Below are positions 1 to 7,192 of a stretch of 25,001 bases of DNA, in pieces; position 1 is the first letter of the stretch; each line of letters opens with the position of its first letter. Source of the stretch: JAWODU01 sp046483125 (GTDB taxonomy: Bacteria > Verrucomicrobiota > Kiritimatiellia > UBA8416 > JAWODU01); NCBI GenBank assembly GCA_046483125.1, contig JAWODU010000072.1, positions 1 to 25,001 of the forward strand. The letters run 5' to 3'. The notes beneath the pieces are model-generated. The model ran no database searches and was not told where the DNA came from. It saw only the letters and a program-made list of their open reading frames with translations. Both the position numbers and the translations under genes were made by a program.

Positions 1-587
1 CATCCTGGGACGACGTTCGGGAGATCGAATCCTACATCGAAAAGAATGGCGTCCAGAACGCGGTAGTGGTGGGCGGAGGGCTGATCGGCCTGAAGTCCAT
101 GGAAGGGCTGGTGGAACGCGGCATCCACACCACGCTGGTGGAGTTGGCCGACCGCGTGTTAAAGGGACGTGGAGTATTAGGCGGAACAACGTGGGCCGGC
201 TGGGGCTTCCAGAGAGACCTCCTGGGTTTTGTCATCTATCCGCCGGCACAGGCCAACGCGGCCACCGACGAGGAGTTGCGCGAGTATCCGGTGTTCCTTC
301 GCAATCCCGGTGATATGCTGTCGTCGAACATTGTTCCGGATACCGTTAACGAGATTCTGGCGAGGGGTATTCCGGCGATGTCGCCTGCGGCAGGCGTCAA
401 CAAAATGGCAACGATTCCAGTAGAAAAGAATGCTGATCTCGACAGTAAGGACTACAAACCCAACGGCTGGCCGCGGAATCATGAGACATACGTGGACAGG
501 TGGTTGCACAGCGACGTAAAGAATATGGCTTATCTCTATACGTATAAGGTGTTCAAAGAAATCGCTGAAAAGGGGGAATTGAAATGA
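1..587 (+). CDS. Truncated FAD/NAD-oxidoreductase fragment fused in frame to an unrelated, unrecognised tail
   Basis: The frame is open from the left edge (first codon at 3) to TGA 585-587. Residues encoded by about 3-155 read like the NAD-binding Rossmann segment of a pyridine-nucleotide disulfide oxidoreductase: a beta strand then VVVGGGLIGL, then VTLVEL-like TTLVELADRVL. In that family the chain should continue with more oxidoreductase sequence. Here, from about 156, it becomes something else: KGRGVLGG, a tryptophan/glycine-rich hydrophobic stretch (GWGFQRDLLGFVIYPP), REYPVF, then a charged C-terminal part ending KVFKEIAEKGELK. The segment 156-296 recurs at 1646-1786, so the junction is a repeat boundary. 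It overlaps the next gene by ATGA at 584-587, which suggests translational coupling. The tail is not recognised. The fusion may be a real recombination product or an assembly error. Confidence 0.55.
   Translation, partial: SWDDVREIESYIEKNGVQNAVVVGGGLIGLKSMEGLVERGIHTTLVELADRVLKGRGVLGGTTWAGWGFQRDLLGFVIYPPAQANAATDEELREYPVFLRNPGDMLSSNIVPDTVNEILARGIPAMSPAAGVNKMATIPVEKNADLDSKDYKPNGWPRNHETYVDRWLHSDVKNMAYLYTYKVFKEIAEKGELK
156..296 (+). repeat. Copy 1 of a 141-bp coding repeat
   Basis: This block starts gtgttaaagggacg and ends ccggtgttc, and matches 1646-1786 at 132 of 141 positions by direct comparison. Six of the nine differences are synonymous in the shared reading frame. The others change Thr to Ser, Trp to Arg and Asp to Glu. 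Both copies are read in the same frame (VLKGRGVLGG ... REYPVF), and the two proteins diverge immediately after it. Confidence 0.9.
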
Positions 588-1597
588 AAAGAGAGAAATT
601 GGTTATGGCGTTGGTTTTCTGTGCATTCATGTCTTCATCCTGTGGCTACGCGGAATTGAACAATGACGAACGGAAGGCGTACAAGAAGGGCGCATATCTG
701 CGAACGACATTCAAGATTCTGGATACGGACGGCAAGCCCGTAGCGGGCGCGTATATTCAGGCAGGTTATTCCAGCCCGCGTAAGGACGGCAACTGGAGCA
801 AGGGTCATACAAATACCAACGGGCTCTATACGGCTACAGGTCACACGTCCGACAGAATGACGTATACTGTAACAAAAGACGGTTATTATGAATCAGGCGG
901 CGAATACTTTCCGTTTCGCAAGGCTTCGCCCCAAGTGACAGGGGATAAATGGCAGCCCTGGAATCCGACACTCACCGTTGTTTTGAAACAGAAGAAAAAT
1001 CCTATACGGATGTATGCGAAAATCGTCTCAGCGGAAGTTCCGGTATTGGGCAAGCCTGTAGGCTACGATTTGGTAAAAGGCGATTGGGTCAAGCCGCATG
1101 GTGACGGAGAACACTCGGATTTCATATTCACGGTTGATGGTACATATGTGTCGCCTCTCGACCGGCAGGCGTTACTGTCACTCACATTTTCGAATGAGCA
1201 TGATGGCATACAGGAATTCAGACAGACAAAGGAATCGGGTCGTGTGGGCCAGAGCGAGCTTATCTCTCCATATCTTGCGCCAGCAGATGGATATCAAGCA
1301 AAATGGTCGTATAAGAAGAAAATAGCGCCCACACGCGAAGGCAGAATAAACGCGGATAAAAGGAAGGATCTGCATTTCTTCTTCCGCGTTCGAACAGAAG
1401 TTGATCAAGAAGGGAAGATAATCAAGGCAATGTACGGAAAGATATATGATGATATCGAGTGTGACTTCAGGGATTTCAAGAGCAAGACAATGGGTGTGTA
1501 TTTCACCTACTACCTGAACCCTGACGGCACCCGGAACATTGAGTTCAACAGTGAGAATCTCTTCAAAGAGAAATACAGAAGAATCTGGCGACCGTAG
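584..1597 (+). CDS. Hypothetical secreted protein with a carboxypeptidase-regulatory-like N-terminal domain
   Basis: The 337-residue product starts with a classic export signal (MKREKLVMALVFCAFMSSSC, then GYAEL). The Cys at 20 makes a lipoprotein possible, but SSSC is a weak lipobox, and cleavage after GYA is an alternative. Residues about 40-135 (TFKILDTDGKPVAGAYIQAGY, then NTNGLY, then VTKDGYY) have the pattern of a CarboxypepD_reg/Ig-like beta-sandwich. The remaining ~200 residues are rich in beta-type sequence with no motif I recognise. The start ATG overlaps the upstream stop as ATGA, so it is probably translated with the upstream tail protein. Base composition looks more AT-rich than the riboflavin operon that follows, consistent with acquired DNA. 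Function unknown. Confidence 0.75.
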   Translation: MKREKLVMALVFCAFMSSSCGYAELNNDERKAYKKGAYLRTTFKILDTDGKPVAGAYIQAGYSSPRKDGNWSKGHTNTNGLYTATGHTSDRMTYTVTKDGYYESGGEYFPFRKASPQVTGDKWQPWNPTLTVVLKQKKNPIRMYAKIVSAEVPVLGKPVGYDLVKGDWVKPHGDGEHSDFIFTVDGTYVSPLDRQALLSLTFSNEHDGIQEFRQTKESGRVGQSELISPYLAPADGYQAKWSYKKKIAPTREGRINADKRKDLHFFFRVRTEVDQEGKIIKAMYGKIYDDIECDFRDFKSKTMGVYFTYYLNPDGTRNIEFNSENLFKEKYRRIWRP

Positions 1598-1885
1598 ATC
1601 ATCCGGCCGGATGACATCGAGCGTTATGCCTGGCAGAAGCAGGAGGTGTTAAAGGGACGCGGAGTATTGGGCGGAACATCGCGGGCAGGCTGGGGTTTCC
1701 AGAGAGACCTGCTGGGTTTTGTCATCTATCCGCCGGCACAGGCCAACGCGGCAACCGAAGAGGAGTTGCGCGAGTATCCGGTGTTCTCGCGTGACAGGGA
1801 GTTCGATGCATAGCGGAGATGAAATAAACAACTAATAAAAACAGCGAAAACAGGAGTTAGTAAACCTAAAAAATAAGGAGAAAAA
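1598..1885. other. Intergenic stretch with a remnant of the tail gene and an AT-rich leader
   Basis: Directly after the TAG at 1595-1597 the same frame reopens and encodes IIRPDDIERYAWQKQEV, runs into the second repeat copy (1646-1786), and ends SRDREFDA-stop at 1811-1813. No good start codon or ribosome-binding site precedes it, so it is best seen as a gene fragment. From about 1814 the DNA is AT-rich and ends in ataaggagaaaaaATG, the ribosome-binding site of ribH. I see no FMN riboswitch in the leader. Confidence 0.65.
1646..1786 (+). repeat. Copy 2 of the 141-bp coding repeat, in a gene fragment
   Basis: It is 132/141 identical to 156-296. It is preceded in frame by RPDDIERYAWQKQEV instead of the oxidoreductase sequence, and followed by SRDREFDA and a stop instead of the long tail of copy 1. 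Both flanks therefore differ while the core is conserved at the protein level. Confidence 0.9.
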
Positions 1886-2368
1886 ATGAGTGTAAAAGAA
1901 ATATCAGCAAATCTGAACGGTGAGGGGCTGAAGGTCTGTCTGGCGGTAAGCCGGTTTAACGACTTTCTCACCCGACAGCTTCTCAGCGGGGCGAAGGACT
2001 GCCTTTTGCGTCACGGCGTGTCCGAAAAGGACATTACCGTCGTGTGGACGCCTGGGGCCAACGAGCTTCCGATGGCTGTGAGGAGATTCCTCCAGTCGTC
2101 GAAAACGGACGCCGTGGCCGTGCTGGGAGCCGTGATACAGGGCGCGACACCGCATGCCGATCTGATAAACACGCAGGTGGCCCGTTCGCTTGCGGGCATA
2201 GCCGCCGAATCGTCCGTGCCGGTTATAAACGGCGTGGTGTCTGCGGAGAACCTGGAACAGGCCATCGAACGCTGTGGTACGAAGTCGGGCAACAAGGGCT
2301 GGCAGTCCGCCCAGGCGGCAATAGAAATGGCCAATCTTTACAGGCAGTTTGACGGGAAAGGGGACTAG
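1886..2368 (+). CDS. ribH: 6,7-dimethyl-8-ribityllumazine synthase
   Basis: This enzyme condenses 5-amino-6-ribitylamino-uracil with 3,4-dihydroxy-2-butanone 4-phosphate to give lumazine, the penultimate step of riboflavin synthesis. The 160-residue product has the family length and motifs in order: AVSRFND (substrate loop), TPGANELP, GAVIQGATPHADLI with the catalytic-type His, NGVVSAENLEQAIERCG, and GNKGWQSA. The ATG is preceded by a strong AAGGAG. The next gene, nusB, begins six bases after its stop, and ribD and ribE follow, so this is the first gene of a riboflavin operon. Confidence 0.97.
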   Translation: MSVKEISANLNGEGLKVCLAVSRFNDFLTRQLLSGAKDCLLRHGVSEKDITVVWTPGANELPMAVRRFLQSSKTDAVAVLGAVIQGATPHADLINTQVARSLAGIAAESSVPVINGVVSAENLEQAIERCGTKSGNKGWQSAQAAIEMANLYRQFDGKGD

Positions 2369-2374
2369 AAAGCC

Positions 2375-2824
2375 ATGCGCCGCCAAGCCCGTGAAGCCGC
2401 TCTGCAGATTCTTTACCGTCTGGACCTGAACCCGGGGAACCCTGACGTTGTTCTGGGTGAGTTCCGGGAGAGCAACGGAATGGAGGCCGATGTCCGATCA
2501 TTTGCAGAACGGCTCGTACGCGGAGTCCGGGAAAACATGGAATCGCTGGATCGGCTGATTTCAGGTTACGCCCGGAACTGGGAATTGCACAGGATGAGCG
2601 CGGTTGACCGTAACGTGATGCGGATGGCGTTGTATGAAATGCTTAAATGTCCGGATGTGCCGCCGGTCGTGTCTATAAACGAGGCGGTTGACATAGCCAA
2701 GTATTTCGGTACGGCGGAATCCGGAAAGTTCGTGAATGGAATTCTGGACCGGGCCGGAAAGGACCTGAAACGTCCCGGCCGTGAAGCACTGCCCCTCGAG
2801 GGAGCCGGGGGAAGTACAGAGTGA
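2375..2824 (+). CDS. nusB: Transcription antitermination factor NusB
   Basis: The 149-residue all-helical NusB protein binds boxA RNA with NusE (ribosomal protein S10) and supports antitermination, especially of rRNA operons. Visible hallmarks are the N-terminal RRQAREAALQILYRLD, the central helix LHRMSAVDRNVMRMALYEM, and the C-terminal NEAVDIAKYFGTAESGKFVNGILDR. It sits between ribH and ribD; ribH-nusB adjacency is common in bacteria. Its stop overlaps the ribD GTG start (GTGA at 2821-2824), indicating one transcript and coupled translation. Confidence 0.96.
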   Translation: MRRQAREAALQILYRLDLNPGNPDVVLGEFRESNGMEADVRSFAERLVRGVRENMESLDRLISGYARNWELHRMSAVDRNVMRMALYEMLKCPDVPPVVSINEAVDIAKYFGTAESGKFVNGILDRAGKDLKRPGREALPLEGAGGSTE

Positions 2825-3969
2825 ACAGAAAGCCGAGTTCTTCTGTTCATTTCCCGGTCCGGGAGGATGCATACTGGATGGAGAAGGCCCTTGCTCTGGC
2901 CAGACGGGGGGCGGGGCTGACGCGGCCGAATCCGCCGGTAGGAGCGGTTATTGTGCAAGACGGGCGCCTTGTCGCTTCGGCATGGCACAGAGGCGCAGGG
3001 AAAGCGCACGCAGAGGCCGGGGCCATTCGCAAAGCTGGCGGATCGGCAAAGAACGCGGTACTTTACACTACACTGGAGCCCTGCTGTACGTTCGGGAAAA
3101 CTCCGCCGTGTACGGAAGCGATTATAGAATCCGGTATCGGCAGGGTCGTCTGCGGCGTCCGGGATCCCAGTCCGCGTCACAGGGGGAAAGGGATACGCAG
3201 ACTGGTTTCAGCGGGGGTAAAGGTAACGGAAAATGTGTGTTCGGAAGAAGCCGTCCTGCTGATTGAACCTTTCAGAATCTGGATAAAACAGGATCGTCCG
3301 TACGTATCTCTGAAAATGGGCATGTCACTGGATGGAAAAATTGCCGATTACAAAGGAAAATCACGCTGGATAACCTCGGGAGCGTCGAGAAACCGGGTCG
3401 GGAAACTGAGAAGCAGGGTTGACGCGATTATAGTGGGCGCCGAAACCTTGCGAAAAGACAATCCTTCGCTGTTGCCGCCTGCAAGCGCGCGAAACAGACC
3501 GTTGCGCATTGTGGTGAGCGGCGACGGCCGTATGCCTTTGGGGTCCAGGCTGTTCCGAGACGATCATACGGCGCGAACCGTAGTGGCTGCCACGAAACAC
3601 TGCAGTAAGGCCGTCGAAAAGAAATATCGTTCCAGGGGAATTTCCGTGTGGCGGTGTGCGGCAAAACAAAATGGAGAGGTGTCGGTGAGAGGCCTGGCAA
3701 AGAAAATGGCCAAAGCAGGCCTGCTGCACGTGCTCTGCGAGGGTGGGGGACGTCTTGGTTCTGACCTTATACGCGGCGGACTGGTGGATGAATACCTGTT
3801 TTTTGTGGCGCCCGTTATACTTGGCGGCAGTGAAACTCCGGCGGTGGTATCGGGAAGACCATGGCCGTTGAGCGCGGCGCCGGAACTGCGGTTCACAGCG
3901 GTGGAGAAAATCGGGCGCGACGTGTTTTTGAGGGCTATCCCTGGTAGTACGAGAAAAAGGAAAACCTGA
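2821..3969 (+). CDS. ribD: Bifunctional riboflavin deaminase/reductase RibD
   Basis: RibD carries out the deamination and side-chain reduction that follow GTP cyclohydrolase in riboflavin synthesis. The 382-residue product has both domains. In the N-terminal deaminase (about 13-155), zinc-ligand and catalytic motifs HAEAGA and PCCTFGKTPPCTEAI are intact. The C-terminal reductase (about 160-375) shows SLKMGMSLDGKIA, RVDAIIVGAETLRKDNPSL, CEGGGRLGSDLI and FFVAPVILGG. The start is GTG inside the overlap with nusB, which gives the usual N-terminus before EDAYWMEKALALA. The stop TGA overlaps the ATG of ribE by one base. Confidence 0.96.
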   Translation: MNRKPSSSVHFPVREDAYWMEKALALARRGAGLTRPNPPVGAVIVQDGRLVASAWHRGAGKAHAEAGAIRKAGGSAKNAVLYTTLEPCCTFGKTPPCTEAIIESGIGRVVCGVRDPSPRHRGKGIRRLVSAGVKVTENVCSEEAVLLIEPFRIWIKQDRPYVSLKMGMSLDGKIADYKGKSRWITSGASRNRVGKLRSRVDAIIVGAETLRKDNPSLLPPASARNRPLRIVVSGDGRMPLGSRLFRDDHTARTVVAATKHCSKAVEKKYRSRGISVWRCAAKQNGEVSVRGLAKKMAKAGLLHVLCEGGGRLGSDLIRGGLVDEYLFFVAPVILGGSETPAVVSGRPWPLSAAPELRFTAVEKIGRDVFLRAIPGSTRKRKT

Positions 3970-4619
3970 TGTTTACGGGTTTAATACAGCATGTGGGCGC
4001 GCTGAAAGGCATTTCACGAATAAAAAACGATAGTGCCGTTCTCGATATTGCACACGAGGCCTCCTGGCCGGGTGAAACTATTCAGGAAGGTGAAAGTCTC
4101 GCCGTTCAAGGTGTATGCCTTACGGTGGCGTCCGCGGCGCCCGGGCGCGTAAAGTGCAATGTTCTGGATGAAACGCTTCAGAGAAGCAATCTTGCCGGGA
4201 AAAAGCCGGGCGCTGTACTTAATTTGGAACGGGCGTTGAGGGCGGGCGACAGAATAGGCGGCCATTTTGTTACCGGGCATGTTGACGGTACGGGCTTCGC
4301 CACACGCATAGTCCGCCAGGGCGGGGACCGTGTACTGAGCGTGAAGTGTTCCCGGGAAATTTTATGTCAGATTGTGAACAAGGGTTCCGTAAGCTGTGAC
4401 GGCGTGAGTCTTACCGTAACTGGTATCAGGGATTCGGAATTTGACGTCAAATTGGTACCTTTTACCTGGGAACATACGAGTTTCGGAAGTTTGAGGCCTC
4501 GCGATGCCGTTAACATTGAGAGCGATGTCCTTGGGAAATACGTGCAGTCATGCCTTAAAGAATATGCCGGAGGCGGGGACGACGTCGAAAAGCTTCTGAG
4601 GGAATCAGGATTCATTTGA
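3969..4619 (+). CDS. ribE: Riboflavin synthase alpha subunit
   Basis: The enzyme dismutates two 6,7-dimethyl-8-ribityllumazine molecules into riboflavin. The 216-residue product has the diagnostic start MFTGLIQHVG and two lumazine-binding barrels. The second begins near GGHFVTGHVDGTG, with CDGVSLTVTG in the C-terminal half. Translation is coupled to ribD through TGATG, with AAAAGGAAAA as ribosome-binding site. It is the last gene of the rib operon. No ribBA (GTP cyclohydrolase II/DHBP synthase) is present here, so the first enzymes must lie elsewhere. Confidence 0.96.
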   Translation: MFTGLIQHVGALKGISRIKNDSAVLDIAHEASWPGETIQEGESLAVQGVCLTVASAAPGRVKCNVLDETLQRSNLAGKKPGAVLNLERALRAGDRIGGHFVTGHVDGTGFATRIVRQGGDRVLSVKCSREILCQIVNKGSVSCDGVSLTVTGIRDSEFDVKLVPFTWEHTSFGSLRPRDAVNIESDVLGKYVQSCLKEYAGGGDDVEKLLRESGFI

Positions 4620-4677
4620 CAACTTCCGGACTGTTCGGATACTCTGCGCGGGTATTTGAGCAGGGAGACGGAGCCCA

Positions 4678-5367
4678 GTGACTGTTATCGAACAATTGCT
4701 TAATGTCCAGGAATTTGATTGCGCGATCCGCGCGGCCGAACGGGAAATAGAAGACATACCCGCCCGCCAGGCCAGAGAAGAAGACAGGCTGAACTCCCGC
4801 CGTAAGACCCTTTCCGATATAGAAAAGACTTTGAAAGCCAAGGAAGCCGATGTTCATCAGCAGGAACTTGAGATAAGCGCCAGGCGTGAAAAGGCGACCA
4901 AACTGCGCCAGCAGCAGCTTGAACTTAAGACCAACAAGGAATTCCGGGCGATGGAAGAAGAAATAGACGCCGTGCAGGCGGATATCGGCGGTCTTGAAGA
5001 CAGGGAACTGCGCAGCATGGAGGAAGCTGAACAATTCAGGGCAGAACTGGAAAAGACGAAAAAAGAACAGGCCCGCGAGGAAGCATCCGTTCGCGAAGAA
5101 GTCTCAGCCCTGAATGGAAGGATGTCGGAAATCGAAAAAAAGCTTCAAGGCCTTAAAGAATCGCGGAAAGAAGCCGCCAGGGGCGTAGATCCGGAATGGC
5201 TTGAAAAATATGAGAGAATTTTTGAAAGAAAAGACAGGGCGCTTGTACAGGTTCAGGATAGCGTCTGCAGTGGCTGTCACATGAAACTGGCTCCCTACGT
5301 GCCCCACGACATAAAGAAAAAAAACACTATGGTGGTCTGTGACCACTGTGGTAGAATGCTGTATTGA
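4678..5367 (+). CDS. Coiled-coil protein with a C-terminal C4 zinc ribbon
   Basis: The 229-residue product is a long charged helical protein (about 10-165, rich in Glu, Lys, Arg and Gln) ending in a four-cysteine zinc ribbon: C197-x2-C200 and C221-x2-C224 (SVCSGCH, VCDHCGRMLY). This is the architecture of the PF02591/CdsZ-type family, whose cellular role is poorly defined. I chose the GTG at 4678 because a GGGAG lies just upstream and it gives the usual N-terminus (VIEQLLNVQEFD). It lies 58 bases after ribE and directly upstream of the RNase P RNA, a neighbourhood I recall for this family in other bacteria. Confidence 0.9.
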   Translation: MTVIEQLLNVQEFDCAIRAAEREIEDIPARQAREEDRLNSRRKTLSDIEKTLKAKEADVHQQELEISARREKATKLRQQQLELKTNKEFRAMEEEIDAVQADIGGLEDRELRSMEEAEQFRAELEKTKKEQAREEASVREEVSALNGRMSEIEKKLQGLKESRKEAARGVDPEWLEKYERIFERKDRALVQVQDSVCSGCHMKLAPYVPHDIKKKNTMVVCDHCGRMLY

Positions 5368-5377
5368 GCTTCGTGCT

Positions 5378-5790
5378 GGCGAAGGCAAATCGGTCGCTCC
5401 GGCCGCGCCGCGAAGCGTGAGCCGGGGAGGAAAGTCCGGACTCCGCAGGGCGGGATGTCCCTGGTTATTCGCATAACGCGGGAGGTCTTCCGGTGAACCG
5501 GTGGACACGGAAAGTGCCACAGAAAAGATACCGCCCGGCGCGGCGCCGCTCAGGCGGAACTGTGCCGAGGCAAGGGTGAAAAGGTGGTGTAAGAGACCAC
5601 CGGGCCGACCGGCAACGGCGGCCGCACGGCAAACCCCATCCGGAGCTAGATCGAATAGGAAACCGTGAAGCTGCCCGCTTCAACCCCGCGGATTTCGCGG
5701 GGCGGTTTCGGGTAGATCGCATAGATAAATGACCGAATCCCGGCGCGAGCCGGGATCACAGAATCCGGCTTATGTCCTTTGCCAGTCGAA
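5378..5790 (+). ncRNA. rnpB: RNase P RNA (bacterial type A)
   Basis: This is the catalytic RNA that matures the 5' ends of tRNAs. Conserved blocks appear in the right order: GAGGAAAGTCCGGACTCC near 5425, ggtgaaaaggtgg followed by taagagaccacc at about 5575-5610, GGCAAACCCCATCCGGAG at about 5629-5646, GATCGAATAGG, GGGTAGATCGCATAGA at about 5710, and ACAGAATCCGGCTTA at the 3' end. The P1 helix can be closed by 5380-5389 (cgaaggcaaa) with 5778-5788 (tttgccagtcg). gcttcg at 5369-5374 with cgaagc further out may extend it. The ends are approximate. It starts within 15 bases of the zinc-ribbon stop. Confidence 0.96.
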
Positions 5791-5817
5791 GCAGTTTCGC
5801 GGAAAAATCGGTATCGC

Positions 5818-6097
5818 TCAAATGTTGACGCCTGGCAGGACAATTACTGATTTGTATCGAAGGATGACGACACAGTGATACCCTTACTCGGATACCCTTG
5901 CTCGATATACTTAACCGTAATAGACAATGCCTTGTCGATTAAGCGGGTCGGTTAAGGGTATCCGGTTAAGAGCCCCGGTTAAGAGTACCCGTCCGTCGCG
6001 TCGGAAAGGCTGGCGGTTAAGGGCTCGCTTAAGAGTTTGGTCTTCGATCTGCGTAAATTGGGATCAGGCGTTTCACCTGGCAGGCGTCAACATTTGA
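5818..6097. mobile_element. Possible MITE-like element: 280 bp bounded by 22-bp inverted repeats
   Basis: tcaaatgttgacgcctggcagg at the left end has its reverse complement at the right end with a single mismatch. There is no transposase inside, so if mobile it would be non-autonomous. A TATCG occurs near both outer edges (5812-5816 and 6102-6106) but is not directly adjacent to both repeats, so a target duplication is not established. The pair could instead be a large RNA or DNA hairpin base. Confidence 0.45.
5937..6035 (+). repeat. Short GGTTAAG-type repeat array
   Basis: Units: gattaagcg near 5938, ggttaaggg 5950-5958, ggttaagag 5964-5972, ggttaagag 5977-5985, ggttaaggg 6015-6023, gcttaagag 6027-6035. 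Spacing is 12-14 bases within each cluster. An inverted version (cttaaccg) ends at 5917. Confidence 0.75.
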
Positions 6098-6125
6098 AAG
6101 TTATCGAAACATTGTTGTTTGGCTC

Positions 6126-7037
6126 ATGAATCTCCTTGATTACAACCCTTTGCACAATCCGCGTATGATTCTCCACGCATTGAGCAGAGCGGCGATCATT
6201 GCGGTCATAGCGGGTGCGGTCATCTTTCTTGGTGCATACCGCAGTCTGCCGGCATCTCCTTCGCCCGTAAAGCCGGCGGACAGATTGAAGAAAACGTGGC
6301 CGGCACCTTCGGAATTTGCGGCTTCAGACTGGAATGTATTTACGGGGCCGGAAACGCGTACTGGTACCCGTGAACATTCGCTTTTAAAGGAGTACAGGCT
6401 GGCCGGAACGTTTTTCTACAGCATCGATGACACCGAGCGACTCAGAAAGGCGATAGTGGACCGGCTTTCGGACAATTCCCAGCATATTGCGGGAGAAGGC
6501 GACAGTATCGGCGAGGTGCGTGTGGAGAAAGTGTACCGGGACCGCGTGGTGCTCCGGAAAGGGTCCCGGGAACTGGACTTGTGGCTGAGTTTTGCGCGAT
6601 CAGGCGGGGGAAGACGCGGCACGGACGCGGACACGGGTGCGGAAAGGGCCGGGGGCGTGTCTGCAGGGCGGTTCGGAGTGCGCCGGGTGAGCAAAAACGG
6701 GAGAATTCTGAGCAGGGAGTCTCTTCTCGACTATTACACGGAGCTTCGGAGGAATCCCGAGCGGCTTGTAAATGTGTTCAAATCCTTGGAGCCTGAGTAC
6801 GCCGAAGGCGGGAATATAACCGGCTATCGTCTCAATATTCAGGGAGAGAAGGACTTTTTCGACGTTACGGGCCTGGAGGAAGGCGATATCGTCCGAAAGG
6901 TGAATTCCTGGAAAATGACAAATCGGAGACGCGCCGAACACCTGATCGGCGAATTCGTAAAAAACCGGGTAAATGTTTTCTACGTGGACGTGGAACGCGG
7001 AGACCGCAATCTCAAATTGCGGTATTATGTCCGATAG
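6126..7037 (+). CDS. GspC-like type II secretion protein (inner-membrane clamp with PDZ-like domain)
   Basis: The 303-residue product has a short cytoplasmic N-terminus and one membrane helix (about 17-40, AAIIAVIAGAVIFLGAY). A proline-rich linker follows, then a homology-region-like beta domain (about 85-160: YRLAGTFF, VEKVYRDRVVLRKGSRELDLWL). The C-terminal PDZ-like domain spans about 220-303 (GYRLNIQGEKDFFDVTGLEEGDIVRKVNSWKM, split here only in description). In the GspC family this protein links the inner-membrane platform to the outer-membrane secretin. A low-complexity Gly/Arg/Asp/Ala stretch sits at about 160-178. There is no clear ribosome-binding site before the ATG, and other Gsp genes are not in the window. 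Confidence 0.75.
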   Translation: MNLLDYNPLHNPRMILHALSRAAIIAVIAGAVIFLGAYRSLPASPSPVKPADRLKKTWPAPSEFAASDWNVFTGPETRTGTREHSLLKEYRLAGTFFYSIDDTERLRKAIVDRLSDNSQHIAGEGDSIGEVRVEKVYRDRVVLRKGSRELDLWLSFARSGGGRRGTDADTGAERAGGVSAGRFGVRRVSKNGRILSRESLLDYYTELRRNPERLVNVFKSLEPEYAEGGNITGYRLNIQGEKDFFDVTGLEEGDIVRKVNSWKMTNRRRAEHLIGEFVKNRVNVFYVDVERGDRNLKLRYYVR

Positions 7038-7192
7038 TCCTTCTCCGGACGCACACCTGAGCTTTTCGTCTGATATACCTTTTCAGGCCCTTTTCGGCCA
7101 TAGCTAGTAGACATAAGATATATTATGCGACGTTGGCCTCGTCGGTCCCTGCGGGAGCTTTTCCTGTTCACGCGTTGAATAAAGGATTACGA

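Larger units (their letters stand above)
5791..6125. other. Non-coding stretch between rnpB and the GspC-like gene
   Basis: No convincing gene lies here. The stretch holds a pair of 22-bp inverted repeats (5818-5839 and 6076-6097), an internal inverted repeat (cggataccctt 5889-5899 against its complement 5954-5964), and a run of GGTTAAG-type units. It has no tRNA-like fold and no obvious intrinsic terminator for rnpB. Confidence 0.6.

Noticed and set aside
389..402. 14-base match (ggcaggcgtcaaca) to the right inverted repeat at 6079-6092
   Set aside because: It lies inside coding sequence (Ala-Gly-Val-Asn), lacks the rest of the repeat, and is probably chance.
1814..1885. FMN riboswitch upstream of ribH
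   Set aside because: The conserved RFN blocks are absent; the leader is short and AT-rich.
2566..3180. 204-codon minus-strand frame opposite nusB and ribD
   Set aside because: Arg/Pro/Ser-rich shadow translation; both plus-strand genes carry diagnostic motifs.
7038..7192. Terminator between the GspC-like gene and lepB
   Set aside because: Only a 4-bp TCCC/GGGA stem followed by gctttt near 7146-7165 was found; too weak to list as a feature.
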